Shown: one piece after another, positions 32,812 through 41,855 of the stretch
How the letters are laid out: the number at the start of each line of letters is the position of its first letter
Numbering within the stretch: the first letter of the stretch is position 1
Assembly: GCF_900101885.1 (NCBI RefSeq)
Contig: NZ_FNAN01000014.1
Coordinates: forward strand, 1-64,000
Direction: 5' to 3'
Origin: Dyadobacter soli
GTDB lineage: Bacteria; Bacteroidota; Bacteroidia; Cytophagales; Spirosomataceae
Length of the DNA: 64,000 bases
Made by a program: the position numbers and the translations under genes
Notes under the pieces: model-generated
Database searches by the model: none
What the model was told of the DNA's origin: nothing
Seen by the model: only the letters and a program-made list of their open reading frames with translations

Positions 32812-33236
32812 CGATTCAAACCGTCCAAAACGACGCTGATATCCTCAAATGCCGCGGCGCCATCCAGGCGCTGCGGCCATTGCTGACCGACGACATTTAC
32901 ACCGATGCCGTAAAGCAAACCCTCGCCGACAACCGGCAAATCGTTTTCATCGAAGATGGCAGCCCCGATGCCGCCGCAGTAGCCGTTTTTGAAACCGGTT
33001 ACAATCTTTTTCGTGGAAAATACATCTACATCGACGATCTTTCGACTTTACCGACGCAGCGTGGCAAGGGTTACGCAGGTATGTTGCTCGACTGGATCGC
33101 GGAATACGCCCGCAAGGAAGATTTCAATGAAATCCACCTCGATTCCGGCGTAAATGCAACCCGGACGGACGCACACCGGCTTTATCTCAATAAAAGATTT
33201 CAGGTTACCAGCCTGCATTTCGTGGCCAGGGTCTGA
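32808..33236 (+). CDS. GNAT family N-acetyltransferase
   Basis: A 142-residue acetyltransferase of unknown substrate. The acetyl-CoA loop is seen as LPTQRGKGYAGMLLDW (R-x-x-G-x-G/A type), preceded by the strand YIYIDDLSTL and followed by EIHLDSGVNATRTDAHRLY. It is translationally coupled to ribBA through a 4-bp overlap. Confidence 0.9.
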   Translation: MTIQTVQNDADILKCRGAIQALRPLLTDDIYTDAVKQTLADNRQIVFIEDGSPDAAAVAVFETGYNLFRGKYIYIDDLSTLPTQRGKGYAGMLLDWIAEYARKEDFNEIHLDSGVNATRTDAHRLYLNKRFQVTSLHFVARV

Positions 33237-33278
33237 TTTTTTAATGCAGGTTGCCGGCCAATTTTAGCACATAACTAC

Positions 33279-34256
33279 ATGACAATCGATCAGGTTTTTG
33301 AAGCATTTAATACCCTTCGTGTACTGGTAATCGGCGATGTAATGCTCGATTCCTATGTTTGGGGAAAAGTTGAAAGAATATCTCCGGAAGCACCCGTTCC
33401 GGTAGTCAACGTTCAAAAAAGGGAGTATAGGCTGGGCGGCGCGGGCAATGTGCTGCTGAATGTACAGTCGCTTGGTGCCGAAGCTATTATCTGCTCGGTA
33501 ATCGGTACCGACGCTCCCGGAGATCTGCTCGAAAACAGCCTGAAAGAAAAAGGATTGAACTGCGAAGGCCTCATCCGCAGCGATGACCGCATTACCACAA
33601 TCAAAGAACGCATTATAGCTGGATCCCAGCAAGTTGTGCGCATCGATACCGAAACCGACAAGCCTGTTTCCAAATCAGAAACCGAAAAACTGATCGCGAA
33701 AGCGAAGGAGCTCATCCCTTCCTGCCAGGTCATTATTTTTGAGGATTACGACAAAGGTGTGATTACGCCCGAATCCATCGCCGAAATCACCGCATTCGCC
33801 AACGAGCACGATGTACCGACCGTCGTGGACCCCAAAAAGCGCAATTTCCTCGCCTATAACCACGTCACGCTTTTCAAACCAAACCTGAAAGAACTTCGTG
33901 AAGGTCTGAAAATCGAATTCAATGTGGATAACCTCGACGAGCTGAAAGCGACTGTCCAGCATTTGAAAGATACGCTCCAAGCAAAAGGCGCATTGATCAC
34001 GTTGTCGGAAAGAGGTGTTTTTATTGATCTACATGAAGAAACCCACAAACTTCCGGCACATATCCGCCAGATCGCCGACGTTTCCGGCGCTGGCGACACC
34101 GTGATCAGCATTGCCGCCTGCTGCGTGGCATTGGGCCTTCCGCCGAAAAGCGTGGCTGCAATCTCAAACCTCGGCGGCGGACTGGTGTGTGAAATGGTTG
34201 GTGTGGTGCCTATTGATAAGGCATTGCTGAAATCGGAAGCGCAAAAACTGGTGTAG
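33279..34256 (+). CDS. Heptose-7-phosphate kinase (RfaE1/HldA-type)
   Basis: A 325-residue PfkB-family sugar kinase that reads as the kinase half of HldE, lacking the C-terminal nucleotidyltransferase domain. Features are VIGDVMLDSYVWGKVERISPEAPVPV, RLGGAGNVLLNVQSLG, the substrate-loop region FEDYDKGVITP, VDPKKRNF and the catalytic SGAGDTVIS. It should phosphorylate D-glycero-D-manno-heptose 7-phosphate in ADP-heptose synthesis. The two functions are separate genes in many Bacteroidota. It ends 1 bp before the convergent gene. Confidence 0.88.
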   Translation: MTIDQVFEAFNTLRVLVIGDVMLDSYVWGKVERISPEAPVPVVNVQKREYRLGGAGNVLLNVQSLGAEAIICSVIGTDAPGDLLENSLKEKGLNCEGLIRSDDRITTIKERIIAGSQQVVRIDTETDKPVSKSETEKLIAKAKELIPSCQVIIFEDYDKGVITPESIAEITAFANEHDVPTVVDPKKRNFLAYNHVTLFKPNLKELREGLKIEFNVDNLDELKATVQHLKDTLQAKGALITLSERGVFIDLHEETHKLPAHIRQIADVSGAGDTVISIAACCVALGLPPKSVAAISNLGGGLVCEMVGVVPIDKALLKSEAQKLV

Positions 34257-35237
34257 CTACCAGTTGATACCCCCTTCTCCAAGACCCATTCTCCGCGTAA
34301 ATCTGGACGACAACCGCGACCGGCTCGTAATGTAGCGTACGCTCGCGCCTATGTAAGGCGTGGTTGCGGGCGTGTACGAGGTAAGGTTTTCGCGGGCGCT
34401 ATTGAATGTGCGCAATTGCCGGAATGTGGTCACACCCGCTTCTACCGATACATTCAGCACCGAAAACAAATGTACATTAGCTGCAACGCCGGTTTTAATC
34501 TGCCGGTAATTCTCGCGTCGCAATGCTTTTTCCTCCGGCGTCTGCACCTGAAACCCGCCGCTGTAACCATTCAGGCCAGCCAGGAAATCGACATTGAACC
34601 ATTTGGTAGCCTTGTAGTTCGCATTTACCATAAACGGCAGCAATGCGGACACGCGCCAATGCCTTCCTAATCCCTTATTTACCCCAAACACGGGAATAAA
34701 ACGCAGCTTCTGATTGTAAGCCAGCACCGAACCATACATAAACTGGGTTCGTAGCCCGAGAATGTGCATTCTTGCCGCGCCACCCCAGAAAAAAGGCTGC
34801 GGACTGAAAAACGTCTCATTACTTTCCGTCATCCCCAAACCACCGCCATACACCCAAAGCCGGTCCTTAATGCTGGCCTGCAAACGGATGATACCGAGCG
34901 ATAACGTTTTATAGCCGTTGGCTGGATCATTCTTACCATCGAAGGTGGGTTGAATCTGCGTGTATTGCGCAATCGCAACAGTGTGAACAGCCCGCAAATC
35001 GAACTTTTTCCGAAGGCTGTAACCGAGCTGCACCTCGCTTTGCAAAGGGATTATCCCGAAAAAACCAGTCTTAGAAACGCCGTAATCCCGCGTGCCGTCA
35101 AGGTTGGAAGGCACCGCATAATCCGCTTTGAGCGTCAGATTAGGGTAAAAAAGGCGGCTTAATGAAAAATGCTGTGCTTGCGCGGGGATGATTGCGCACA
35201 GTAGCAGACAGGTTAACAGGTAGCGCGGGTTAGCCAT
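34257..35237 (-). CDS. Outer-membrane beta-barrel protein (DUF6268-like)
   Basis: A 326-residue protein with signal peptide MANPRYLLTCLLLCAIIPA. Alternating aromatic beta-strands run through its whole length (LTLKADYAVPS, LWVYGGGLGMTES, FFWGGAARMHIL, WRVSALLPFMVNANYK, VNVSVEAGVTT type), which suggests an outer-membrane barrel. I associate it with DUF6268 with moderate confidence. Function unknown. It is convergent with the heptose kinase gene, with abutting stops. Confidence 0.7.
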   Translation of the reverse strand: MANPRYLLTCLLLCAIIPAQAQHFSLSRLFYPNLTLKADYAVPSNLDGTRDYGVSKTGFFGIIPLQSEVQLGYSLRKKFDLRAVHTVAIAQYTQIQPTFDGKNDPANGYKTLSLGIIRLQASIKDRLWVYGGGLGMTESNETFFSPQPFFWGGAARMHILGLRTQFMYGSVLAYNQKLRFIPVFGVNKGLGRHWRVSALLPFMVNANYKATKWFNVDFLAGLNGYSGGFQVQTPEEKALRRENYRQIKTGVAANVHLFSVLNVSVEAGVTTFRQLRTFNSARENLTSYTPATTPYIGASVRYITSRSRLSSRFTRRMGLGEGGINW

Positions 35238-35375
35238 GCAGGAAGTCAGGGGGAAGCGTTAAAATGTTGGCAGATAACGAGGAAATGCCGGGGCTATTGT
35301 ATGCTACGGCCCTCGACAAGTTTTTAGAAAAACTTCGTTGATTTACAAATCCTATTCAAAAAGTCTTGTCTTGCC

Positions 35376-37112
35376 ATGATCAAATTTCCTTCTCTGAAAA
35401 CATTGAGCGACAGCCTCCTGGATACTATCATGCGTTACCGCTGGGTAACCCTGATAGCGTTCTTAAAGACCATTTTGCTGATTTGGCTCACCGAAACCCC
35501 TTTCTCCGAAAAGATCGACCGGAACGAAATAACCAGGTTCTGCTTTGTGGCAGCGCTCGCACTTCCACTGTTTCTGGCTATTCAGCTTGCGGGGGAATGG
35601 AGGTCCTGGAAACCAAATGTCAGACGCGGGTTAGCTGCCCTGATCATCGCCGCCCTTGGAGGCTACTACATGCTCATGGATCAGAATCCCGACAATAGTG
35701 AAACTTACCGTTTCCTTATTTTCCTTCTGGGTGCTCACCTCTTCGTTTCCTACGCACCGTTTATCGGCAGTGGGGATACGGAGGGCTTCTGGCAATTCAA
35801 CAAAACGCTCTTCCTCCAATTCCTTAATGCAACCTTGTACTCGGGCACGTTGTACATTGGTCTTCTCATTGCCGTTCAAACAGTCAAATACCTTTTCGGA
35901 ATCGAATATTCGTTTGCTGTCGAAATGGACTTATTCCTGATCGTCTCCTGCTTCTTTCATACGATCTTTTTTCTGAGCAAAATTCCAAGGCCTGAGGAGG
36001 ATATCTCCGGTTACCCCAATGGCCTGAAGGTATTTACGCAATATGTGCTGTTGCCATTGGAAGTGGTCTATTTGATTATTTTGTATGCTTATGTCGGAAA
36101 GATCGTCCTGCAATGGCAGTTACCGGAGGGACGTATTGCCTACCTTGTCCTGGCATTTTCAGTAGCGGGGATTTTCGCTCTCTTGCTCCTCTACCCGTTG
36201 CGTAAGAGCTCGCAGGAACGCTGGGTGTCCATTTTCGCCCGACGATTCTATCTCGCATTGCTGCCGCTTATCGTGCTACTTTTTATAGGGATATTTCGCC
36301 GTATCAACGATTATGGGATTACCGAAAACCGTTACATTGTTGGTCTGCTCGCATGCTGGCTGGCCGGAATCGCGCTTTACTTCCTTTCGGGGCGACGCGA
36401 CGATATCCGGTGGGTTCCTGTCACATTGTCTATTTTTTGCTTTCTGTTGCCCCTCGGGCCCTGGAACATATTTGTTGTTTCAAAAAACAGCCAACTGAAA
36501 CAGTTCCGGGAGATTTTGAGTAGAAACCATGTCCTGGATGTAAAAAATCAGATCACACAACGTAAAACCGTAACCAAAGATGACCGGGAACGGCTCGCTT
36601 CCATCATTCAGTTTTTCCGAAGCAGAGAGCTGACAGGTCTGGAATCCTATTTCGCGGGATTTAAAGAGAAGGACAAAAGCGACTTCCAGTATTATTTGAC
36701 GATGGAGAATACATTAAACAAGTTTGTGATATCCGAAAAACAAGAGGAATCGGAAAACTATACCAACTTCTCACCCTTGCTTGCTAAAAATGCAGTTGGA
36801 ATATCGGTTAGCGGATTCGAGCGTGCGCTATTTGTCGATGCCAATCAGGATAAGCTGCTTGGCGACGGGCATGTGGAGATCAAAATCGGGACTTATGGAA
36901 AAACCTGGACCTTGTACCGCGATAAAAAGAAGGTAACCGTCTGGAATATTGCGGATCGGGTGAACGCATTGCAGGCCTCGTTCGGCAGTCATGCAGAGGA
37001 CGTACCGCAGGATTCACTTATGCTCACCTATGGAGACTACAAAATGGTCTTCCGGTCGCTTTCCTCGGATAACAGTAGTTACTATGGGTATGGTGTTCTG
37101 TTATATAAGTAG
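35376..37112 (+). CDS. DUF4153-type membrane protein
   Basis: A 578-residue protein whose first 370 residues hold about ten membrane segments (for example LIAFLKTILLIWL, FCFVAALALPLFLAIQL, FLQFLNATLYSGTLYIGLLIAV, YVLLPLEVVYLIILYAYVGKI, LLPLIVLLFIGIF). The C-terminal 200 residues are soluble. The arrangement and the LPLEVVYL..LYAYVGKI segment fit DUF4153. No enzymatic motif was seen. It lies between an outer-membrane protein and a deacetylase gene, each with its own spacing. Confidence 0.8.
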   Translation: MIKFPSLKTLSDSLLDTIMRYRWVTLIAFLKTILLIWLTETPFSEKIDRNEITRFCFVAALALPLFLAIQLAGEWRSWKPNVRRGLAALIIAALGGYYMLMDQNPDNSETYRFLIFLLGAHLFVSYAPFIGSGDTEGFWQFNKTLFLQFLNATLYSGTLYIGLLIAVQTVKYLFGIEYSFAVEMDLFLIVSCFFHTIFFLSKIPRPEEDISGYPNGLKVFTQYVLLPLEVVYLIILYAYVGKIVLQWQLPEGRIAYLVLAFSVAGIFALLLLYPLRKSSQERWVSIFARRFYLALLPLIVLLFIGIFRRINDYGITENRYIVGLLACWLAGIALYFLSGRRDDIRWVPVTLSIFCFLLPLGPWNIFVVSKNSQLKQFREILSRNHVLDVKNQITQRKTVTKDDRERLASIIQFFRSRELTGLESYFAGFKEKDKSDFQYYLTMENTLNKFVISEKQEESENYTNFSPLLAKNAVGISVSGFERALFVDANQDKLLGDGHVEIKIGTYGKTWTLYRDKKKVTVWNIADRVNALQASFGSHAEDVPQDSLMLTYGDYKMVFRSLSSDNSSYYGYGVLLYK

Positions 37113-37199
37113 ATTGTGAGTGACCGGCGCATAGTCCGAAATCGCTTTTATCATGTATAGTCGTCAGATTTCCTGCATCATCCAGTAACGATTTTGTTT

Positions 37200-38195
37200 A
37201 TGAAAAAACTGCTATTTCTGCTTGCCTTCCTGCCCTGTCAGCATTTGTTTGCTCAAACAGAACCCACCTACGCCGAAAAACTCGGCTATCCCAAGGGTAA
37301 AAAGGTGCTCATTATCCATGTCGATGATGTGGGGATGTCGTACGAATCCAATCAGGGTGCTATTAAAGCCATTCGAGAGGGCGTTGCCAATTCGCTGAGC
37401 GTGATGATGCCTTGCGGCTGGGTACCGGGTTTTGTGCATTACTGGAAAGAAAACAAGGATATCGACGCCGGCCTGCATTTGACGATGACTTCCGAATGGA
37501 AAGACTACCGCTGGGGGCCGCTGGCTGGCAAAACCAATGTGAAAGGCCTCACGGACACGGAAGGCGCATTGTGGCGGAGCGTAGCGGACGTGGTGAAGAA
37601 TGCCTCGCCGGACGAAGTGGAGACCGAAATCCGCGCGCAACTGGAACGCGCCCGCACAATGGGTTTCGAACCTACGCACCTCGACTCGCATATGGGCACA
37701 TTATTCGCGACGCCGGAGTTTTTGGAGCGGTATTTGAAAGTAGGAATGCAGGAAAAAATCCCGGTCATGTTCCCCGGCGGGCATAACACGGCCATTCAGG
37801 GCGAGGAAAAAATGATTGCGGAAAGATTTGAAATGACGCAGAAAGTAGGAAAACAGCTCTGGGCGGCAGGACTACCCGTGCTGGATGACCTTGAAAACAG
37901 CAGCTACGGCTGGAAAGGTCCCGAAAATGGCGACAAGTCGGAAAAAGCATTGCAGAAATACAAAACCGCCAAATACATCGAAGCGATCGGCAAACTCAAA
38001 CCCGGCCTCACGATGGTAATTATGCATTGTACCATCCACACCGAAGTTTTCCCCCACATCTCCGACTCCTGGCCCACCCGGGAAGGCGATTTCCTGGCCA
38101 TGATCGATCCGGAATTGCGGAAGTATATCGAGAAGGAAGGAATTGTGCTGACGACCTGGCGGGAGGCGATGCAGCGGCGGGGGAAGGTTAAATGA
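37200..38195 (+). CDS. YdjC/ChbG-family carbohydrate deacetylase, secreted
   Basis: A protein of about 331 residues with signal peptide MKKLLFLLAFLPCQHLFA. The catalytic region reads VLIIHVDDVGMSYESNQGA (metal Asp pair), DAGLHLTMTSEW and THLDSHMGTLFATPE (metal His), the pattern of YdjC-type enzymes that remove acetyl groups from chitooligosaccharides. The insert GGHNTAIQGEE and an envelope location suggest action on an extracellular glycan. The ATG at 37200 directly precedes the signal peptide. Confidence 0.88.
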   Translation: MKKLLFLLAFLPCQHLFAQTEPTYAEKLGYPKGKKVLIIHVDDVGMSYESNQGAIKAIREGVANSLSVMMPCGWVPGFVHYWKENKDIDAGLHLTMTSEWKDYRWGPLAGKTNVKGLTDTEGALWRSVADVVKNASPDEVETEIRAQLERARTMGFEPTHLDSHMGTLFATPEFLERYLKVGMQEKIPVMFPGGHNTAIQGEEKMIAERFEMTQKVGKQLWAAGLPVLDDLENSSYGWKGPENGDKSEKALQKYKTAKYIEAIGKLKPGLTMVIMHCTIHTEVFPHISDSWPTREGDFLAMIDPELRKYIEKEGIVLTTWREAMQRRGKVK

Positions 38196-38259
38196 CCGCC
38201 GACGGCTGACGGCCGACGGCCGATCGCTTGCTGGTATCGGCTTTCGGCCGCAAAACAAG

Positions 38260-38287
38260 CAATGCCCGGAAAAACTCCCGGGCATTG
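38260..38287. terminator. Intergenic hairpin between convergent genes
   Basis: A 10-bp GC-rich stem (38260-38269 with 38278-38287) with an A-rich loop lies between the deacetylase and lpdA. The flanks also contain GCCGACGGC-type repeats (38200-38222) and CGGCGGTC repeats (38338-38363), which resemble REP-like sequences. No U-tract follows, so termination strength is uncertain. Confidence 0.55.
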
Positions 38288-38369
38288 TGCATTAAATAGG
38301 ATAATTATCAACCGACAGATGATACAGATCCGCGCTCGGCGGTCAATGGTCCATGGTCGGCGGTCCTTC

Positions 38370-39767
38370 TTACAAATCAATCGCCTCGCCATAAGCCGCT
38401 TCGGTAGCGCCTTTCAGTGCTTCCGACATGGTTGGGTGTGGGTGGATGGCGCGGAGGATTTCGTGCGAAGTAGTTTCGAGCTTGCGCGCTACTACCACCT
38501 CAGCAATCATTTCCGTTACGTTCGCACCGATCATATGCGCGCCCAGGAATTCACCGTATTTCGCGTCGAAGATTACCTTTACGAAACCGTCTGTAACGCC
38601 CGCTCCTACCGCTTTACCGGAAGCTTTGAATGGGAATTTACCTACTTTCACTTCGTAACCGGCTTCTTTCGCTTTTTTCTCGGTGAAACCTACGGATGCA
38701 ATTTCAGGCTGACAGTAAGTACAGCCTGGAATGTTGCCGTAATCCAATGCTTCGGTTTTGTGACCTGCAATTTTCTCAGCGCAGATGATACCTTCGGCTG
38801 TCGCCACGTGCGCCAATGCCTGGCCTGGTACGCAGTCGCCGATGGCGTAGAAGCCCGGAACGCTGGTTTCATACCATTCGTTTACGACGATTTTGCCTTT
38901 TTCGGTTTTGATCCCTGTTTCTTCCAGACCGATATTTTCGATGTTCGAAACGATACCCGCAGCCGAAAGCACTACATCCACTTCGAAAGTTTTCTCGCCA
39001 TCCGGCGTTTTAACCGTCACTTTACAGCCTTTGCCGCTGGTATCCACTTTCTCAACCGAAGAGTTGACCAAAGTTTCGATACCGATCTTTTTGTATTGCT
39101 TCGCGATCTCTTTTGAAACCTCTTCGTCTTCAACCGGAACCAGATTAGGGAGGAATTCCACGACGGTAACCTTGGTTCCCATTGAGTTATAGACGTAAGC
39201 AAACTCCATTCCGATCGCGCCGGAACCGATTACCAGCAGGGAAGCAGGCTGCTTTTCGAGGCTCATCGCCTTGCGGTATTCGATGATTTTCTCGCCGTCG
39301 AGTTTGATGTTCGGCAACTCGCGTGCGCGTGCGCCGGTTGCGATGATTACACCTTTGGAAGCGCTGTAATCCGTTTTTTTGCCGTCTTTGTCAGTTACTT
39401 CAACCGTTTTCTGGCCTTTCACCTTACCGGTACCCATGATGACGTCGATCTTGTTCTTTTTCATCAGGAACGACACCCCTTTGCTCATTGTATCGGCCAC
39501 GCCGCGGCTGCGATTGATCACCGCACCGAAATCCGCCGAAGAATCGCTTACATTAATACCGTAATCTTTTGAATGCTTGATGTATTCAAATACCTGAGCA
39601 CTTTTCAACAGCGCTTTGGTTGGGATACAGCCCCAGTTAAGGCAAATTCCTCCTAAACTTTCTTTTTCAACAATAGCAACTTTAAGTCCTAATTGGGAAG
39701 CACGAATGGCTGCGGGATAACCCCCGGGGCCGCTACCAATTACAATCACATCATATGTTTGAGCCAT
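38370..39767 (-). CDS. lpdA: Dihydrolipoyl dehydrogenase (E3)
   Basis: A 465-residue flavoprotein that reoxidises dihydrolipoamide in pyruvate and 2-oxoglutarate dehydrogenase complexes. Visible features are the FAD site VIGSGPGGYPAAIRASQLG, redox disulfide GGICLNWGCIPTKALL, the NAD-site LVIGSGAIGMEF, FAD region YAIGDCVPG and the C-terminal catalytic His-Glu in HPHPTMSEAL. Full length. No other complex subunit lies nearby. A TAACTTTG -7 box lies upstream. Confidence 0.96.
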   Translation of the reverse strand: MAQTYDVIVIGSGPGGYPAAIRASQLGLKVAIVEKESLGGICLNWGCIPTKALLKSAQVFEYIKHSKDYGINVSDSSADFGAVINRSRGVADTMSKGVSFLMKKNKIDVIMGTGKVKGQKTVEVTDKDGKKTDYSASKGVIIATGARARELPNIKLDGEKIIEYRKAMSLEKQPASLLVIGSGAIGMEFAYVYNSMGTKVTVVEFLPNLVPVEDEEVSKEIAKQYKKIGIETLVNSSVEKVDTSGKGCKVTVKTPDGEKTFEVDVVLSAAGIVSNIENIGLEETGIKTEKGKIVVNEWYETSVPGFYAIGDCVPGQALAHVATAEGIICAEKIAGHKTEALDYGNIPGCTYCQPEIASVGFTEKKAKEAGYEVKVGKFPFKASGKAVGAGVTDGFVKVIFDAKYGEFLGAHMIGANVTEMIAEVVVARKLETTSHEILRAIHPHPTMSEALKGATEAAYGEAIDL

Positions 39768-39813
39768 TTTCCGGTATTTTTATTGTACGAAATGGGTTGA
39801 CAAAATTTTGACG

Positions 39814-39821
39814 CAAAGTTA
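39814..39821 (-). promoter_or_regulatory. lpdA -7 box
   Basis: The minus-strand sequence TAACTTTG matches TAnnTTTG, 46 bp upstream of the lpdA ATG. The -33 element is weak. Confidence 0.5.
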
Positions 39822-39945
39822 AGACGATTTGCCAGAATGCCTACATCTGCGATGCGCCCTATTTAAGTGAAACAGACCGTTCTGATGTTTTGTTCTACCT
39901 TTGTGTCTGTTAGATTTACGCAAACGTTAATATTTGATTAGAGGT

Positions 39946-40028
39946 GTCACCCTGAGCGGAGCCGAAGGGCATGTACGATGTCGCATTTACCCTTCGACCG
40001 CCCGGCGGCCCGGTCCGCTCAGGGTGAC
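39946..40028. repeat. Long imperfect inverted repeat
   Basis: The arms GTCACCCTGAGCGGA (39946-39960) and its exact complement (40014-40028) are 15 bp and perfect. Inner pairing of GAAGGG (39964-39969) with CCCTTC makes a longer cruciform. Sequences of this CACCCTGAGCG..GAAGGG type recur between genes in many bacterial genomes as a dispersed element. It separates lpdA from prfB. The rest of the 319-bp gap (39768-40086) holds two -7 boxes (lpdA; TACCTTTG at 39896-39903 for prfB). Confidence 0.8.
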
Positions 40029-40086
40029 AACGTAACCGTTTGTATTACAGTAAAACATTTTTTCAAACTTAAATTCAAAAAATTCA

Positions 40087-41161
40087 ATGACTGCAGAGCA
40101 ATTGAAAGACTTGAAAGCCCGTGTAGAGGCTTTGGGGAGGTATCTTTGACTACGCTAACCGTAAACAACAGCTAGGACAACTTGAACAGCAGACTGTTCA
40201 ACCCGAATTCTGGAACGATTCGAATCGTGCGGAAAAGGTGATGCGGGAAATCCGCGGTCTGAAATTCTGGACCAACGGATATGAAGAACTCGCCCGCCTG
40301 CGCGACGACCTCGACACAATTTGGGAATTTTATGAAGCCGACGAAGCCACCGAAGAAGAGGTGGACGAAGAAGGCAAAAAACTCGCCGACAAACTGGACG
40401 AAATCGAGTTCAGGAAAATGATGGGCGAAGAAGGCGACGAGCTGCCTGCCGTGATCGAAATCAATGCGGGAGCGGGTGGTACCGAGTCGCAGGACTGGGC
40501 TTCGATGCTCATGCGGATGTACATCATGTGGGCGGAAAAGAATGGTTACAAGGTCCGCCAGGTGGATTTGCAGGATGGCGACGTGGCCGGAGTAAAATCC
40601 GTGACGCTCGAAATCGACGGCGAATATGCCTATGGTAACCTGAAATCGGAGAATGGCGTACACCGCCTCGTCCGCATTTCGCCATTCGACTCGAATGCGC
40701 GCCGGCATACGTCATTTACCTCCGTGTATGTTTACCCGCTCGCGGACGACAACATCGAAATCGAGGTCAATCTGGCCGACATTACCTGGGATACTTACCG
40801 CTCGGGCGGCGCCGGTGGGCAGAACGTAAACAAAGTGGAAACCGCGGTACGTTTGCACCACAAGCCATCGGGAATCATCATCGCCTGTCAGCAGGAACGT
40901 TCGCAGCTCATGAACAAAGAGGTGGCGATCCGCTTGCTGAAATCGCGTCTCTACCAGATCGAGCTTGAAAAGCGCAACTCGGCCCGCGCCGAAGTGGAAG
41001 CTTCGAAACGCAAGATCGAATGGGGCTCGCAAATCCGCAGCTACGTCCTCGACGACCGCCGCGTAAAAGACCACCGCACCGATTACCAGACTTCGAACAC
41101 CGAAGCGGTGCTGAATGGTGATATCAATGCGTTCATCAAGGCGTATTTGATGGAAGCGTAA
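40087..41161 (+). CDS. prfB: Peptide chain release factor 2, programmed +1 frameshift
   Basis: RF2 releases peptides at UGA and UAA. Translation starts at ATG 40087; after 20 codons an in-frame TGA (40147-40149) follows CTT, and the sequence GGGAGGTATCTTTGAC holds the Shine-Dalgarno-like element and slippery CTT-TGA-C of the autoregulatory frameshift. A +1 shift continues as DYANRKQQLGQLEQQ and runs to 41161, giving about 357 residues. The peptidyl-transferase motif is in SGGAGGQNVNK (GGQ), and the N-terminal helical domain ends near QPEFWND. Anyone annotating by simple ORFs would start the gene too late, at 40238. Confidence 0.96.
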
Positions 41162-41173
41162 CAACTTGACGTT

Positions 41174-41225
41174 AAGACCTTTCAAACGGCCTGTTTCAAT
41201 GAGCAGGGCGTTTGGAGGTCTTTTT
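41174..41225 (+). terminator. Terminator after prfB
   Basis: An imperfect long hairpin (AAGACCT..CAAACG..CCTG pairing with CAGG..CGTTTG..AGGTCTT) is followed by TTTTTG, ending 13-64 bp after the prfB stop. Confidence 0.8.
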
Positions 41226-41255
41226 GTTTTGTCGTAACTTACTTCATATAAAGCA

Positions 41256-41471
41256 ATGGTTATGAGCGATACCGAACTATTAAAGAAGGTCTCCGAATTA
41301 CCGGAAAACCTGAGAGAAGAATTGGATAGTTATATCGATTTTCTTCTTCAAAAAAGTGCAGAAGCGGATTTACCTAAAAAGCCGTTAAAATTTGGAATGA
41401 TGAAAGACACATTCGTCATGGTATCTGACGATTTTGACGAACCGTTAGATGATTTTAAAGAATATATGTAA
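41256..41471 (+). CDS. Antitoxin of a VapBC-type pair (DUF2281-like)
   Basis: A 71-residue acidic protein (SELPENLREELDSYIDFLL, then a linker and DDFDEPLDDFKEYM). The first part matches DUF2281-type antitoxins; the acidic tail should wrap the toxin. Its stop TAA overlaps the toxin ATG by one base (41471), the usual coupling in toxin-antitoxin operons. ATG 41262 is an alternative start. Confidence 0.8.
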   Translation: MVMSDTELLKKVSELPENLREELDSYIDFLLQKSAEADLPKKPLKFGMMKDTFVMVSDDFDEPLDDFKEYM

Positions 41472-41854
41472 TGAAATACATTCTTGATACACACACTTTA
41501 ATCTGGTTTTTACAAGGCAATGCGGCTTTATCGAAAAAAGCCAAAAGTATAATTGAAGAAACCGACAGCCAAAAATTTGTGAGCATTGCCTCTATCTGGG
41601 AGATTGCCATCAAAGTGAGTTTGGAAAAAATAGTACTTGCTAAATCGCTTGATGACTTCCTTTTAGATTTATCTAAGACCAAAATCACTGTACTGCCCAT
41701 CGAACTTCCCCATGCGCTCCGGGTAAGCAAACTAGATTTTTTTCATCGAGACCCCTTCGACCGGCTTATCATCGCACAAAGTATTGAAGAGAATTTGGAA
41801 GTCCTTACCCGGGATTCTGACTTCTCGTCGTACGGTATCATAACCCGCTGGTAA
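41471..41854 (+). CDS. VapC-like PIN-domain toxin
   Basis: A 127-residue PIN ribonuclease. The acidic residues expected for metal binding are visible: D6 in YILDTHTLIW, Glu in IASIWEIAIKV, and Asp residues in HRDPFDRLIIAQ and TRDSDFSSYG. Such toxins cleave RNA (tRNA or rRNA in studied cases) when the antitoxin is lost. One-base overlap with the antitoxin gene. Confidence 0.88.
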   Translation: MKYILDTHTLIWFLQGNAALSKKAKSIIEETDSQKFVSIASIWEIAIKVSLEKIVLAKSLDDFLLDLSKTKITVLPIELPHALRVSKLDFFHRDPFDRLIIAQSIEENLEVLTRDSDFSSYGIITRW

Positions 41855-41855
41855 T

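Noticed and set aside
40087..40240. prfB as a pseudogene because of its early stop
   Set aside because: The TGA is the programmed frameshift stop with the complete slippery site and upstream pairing element.
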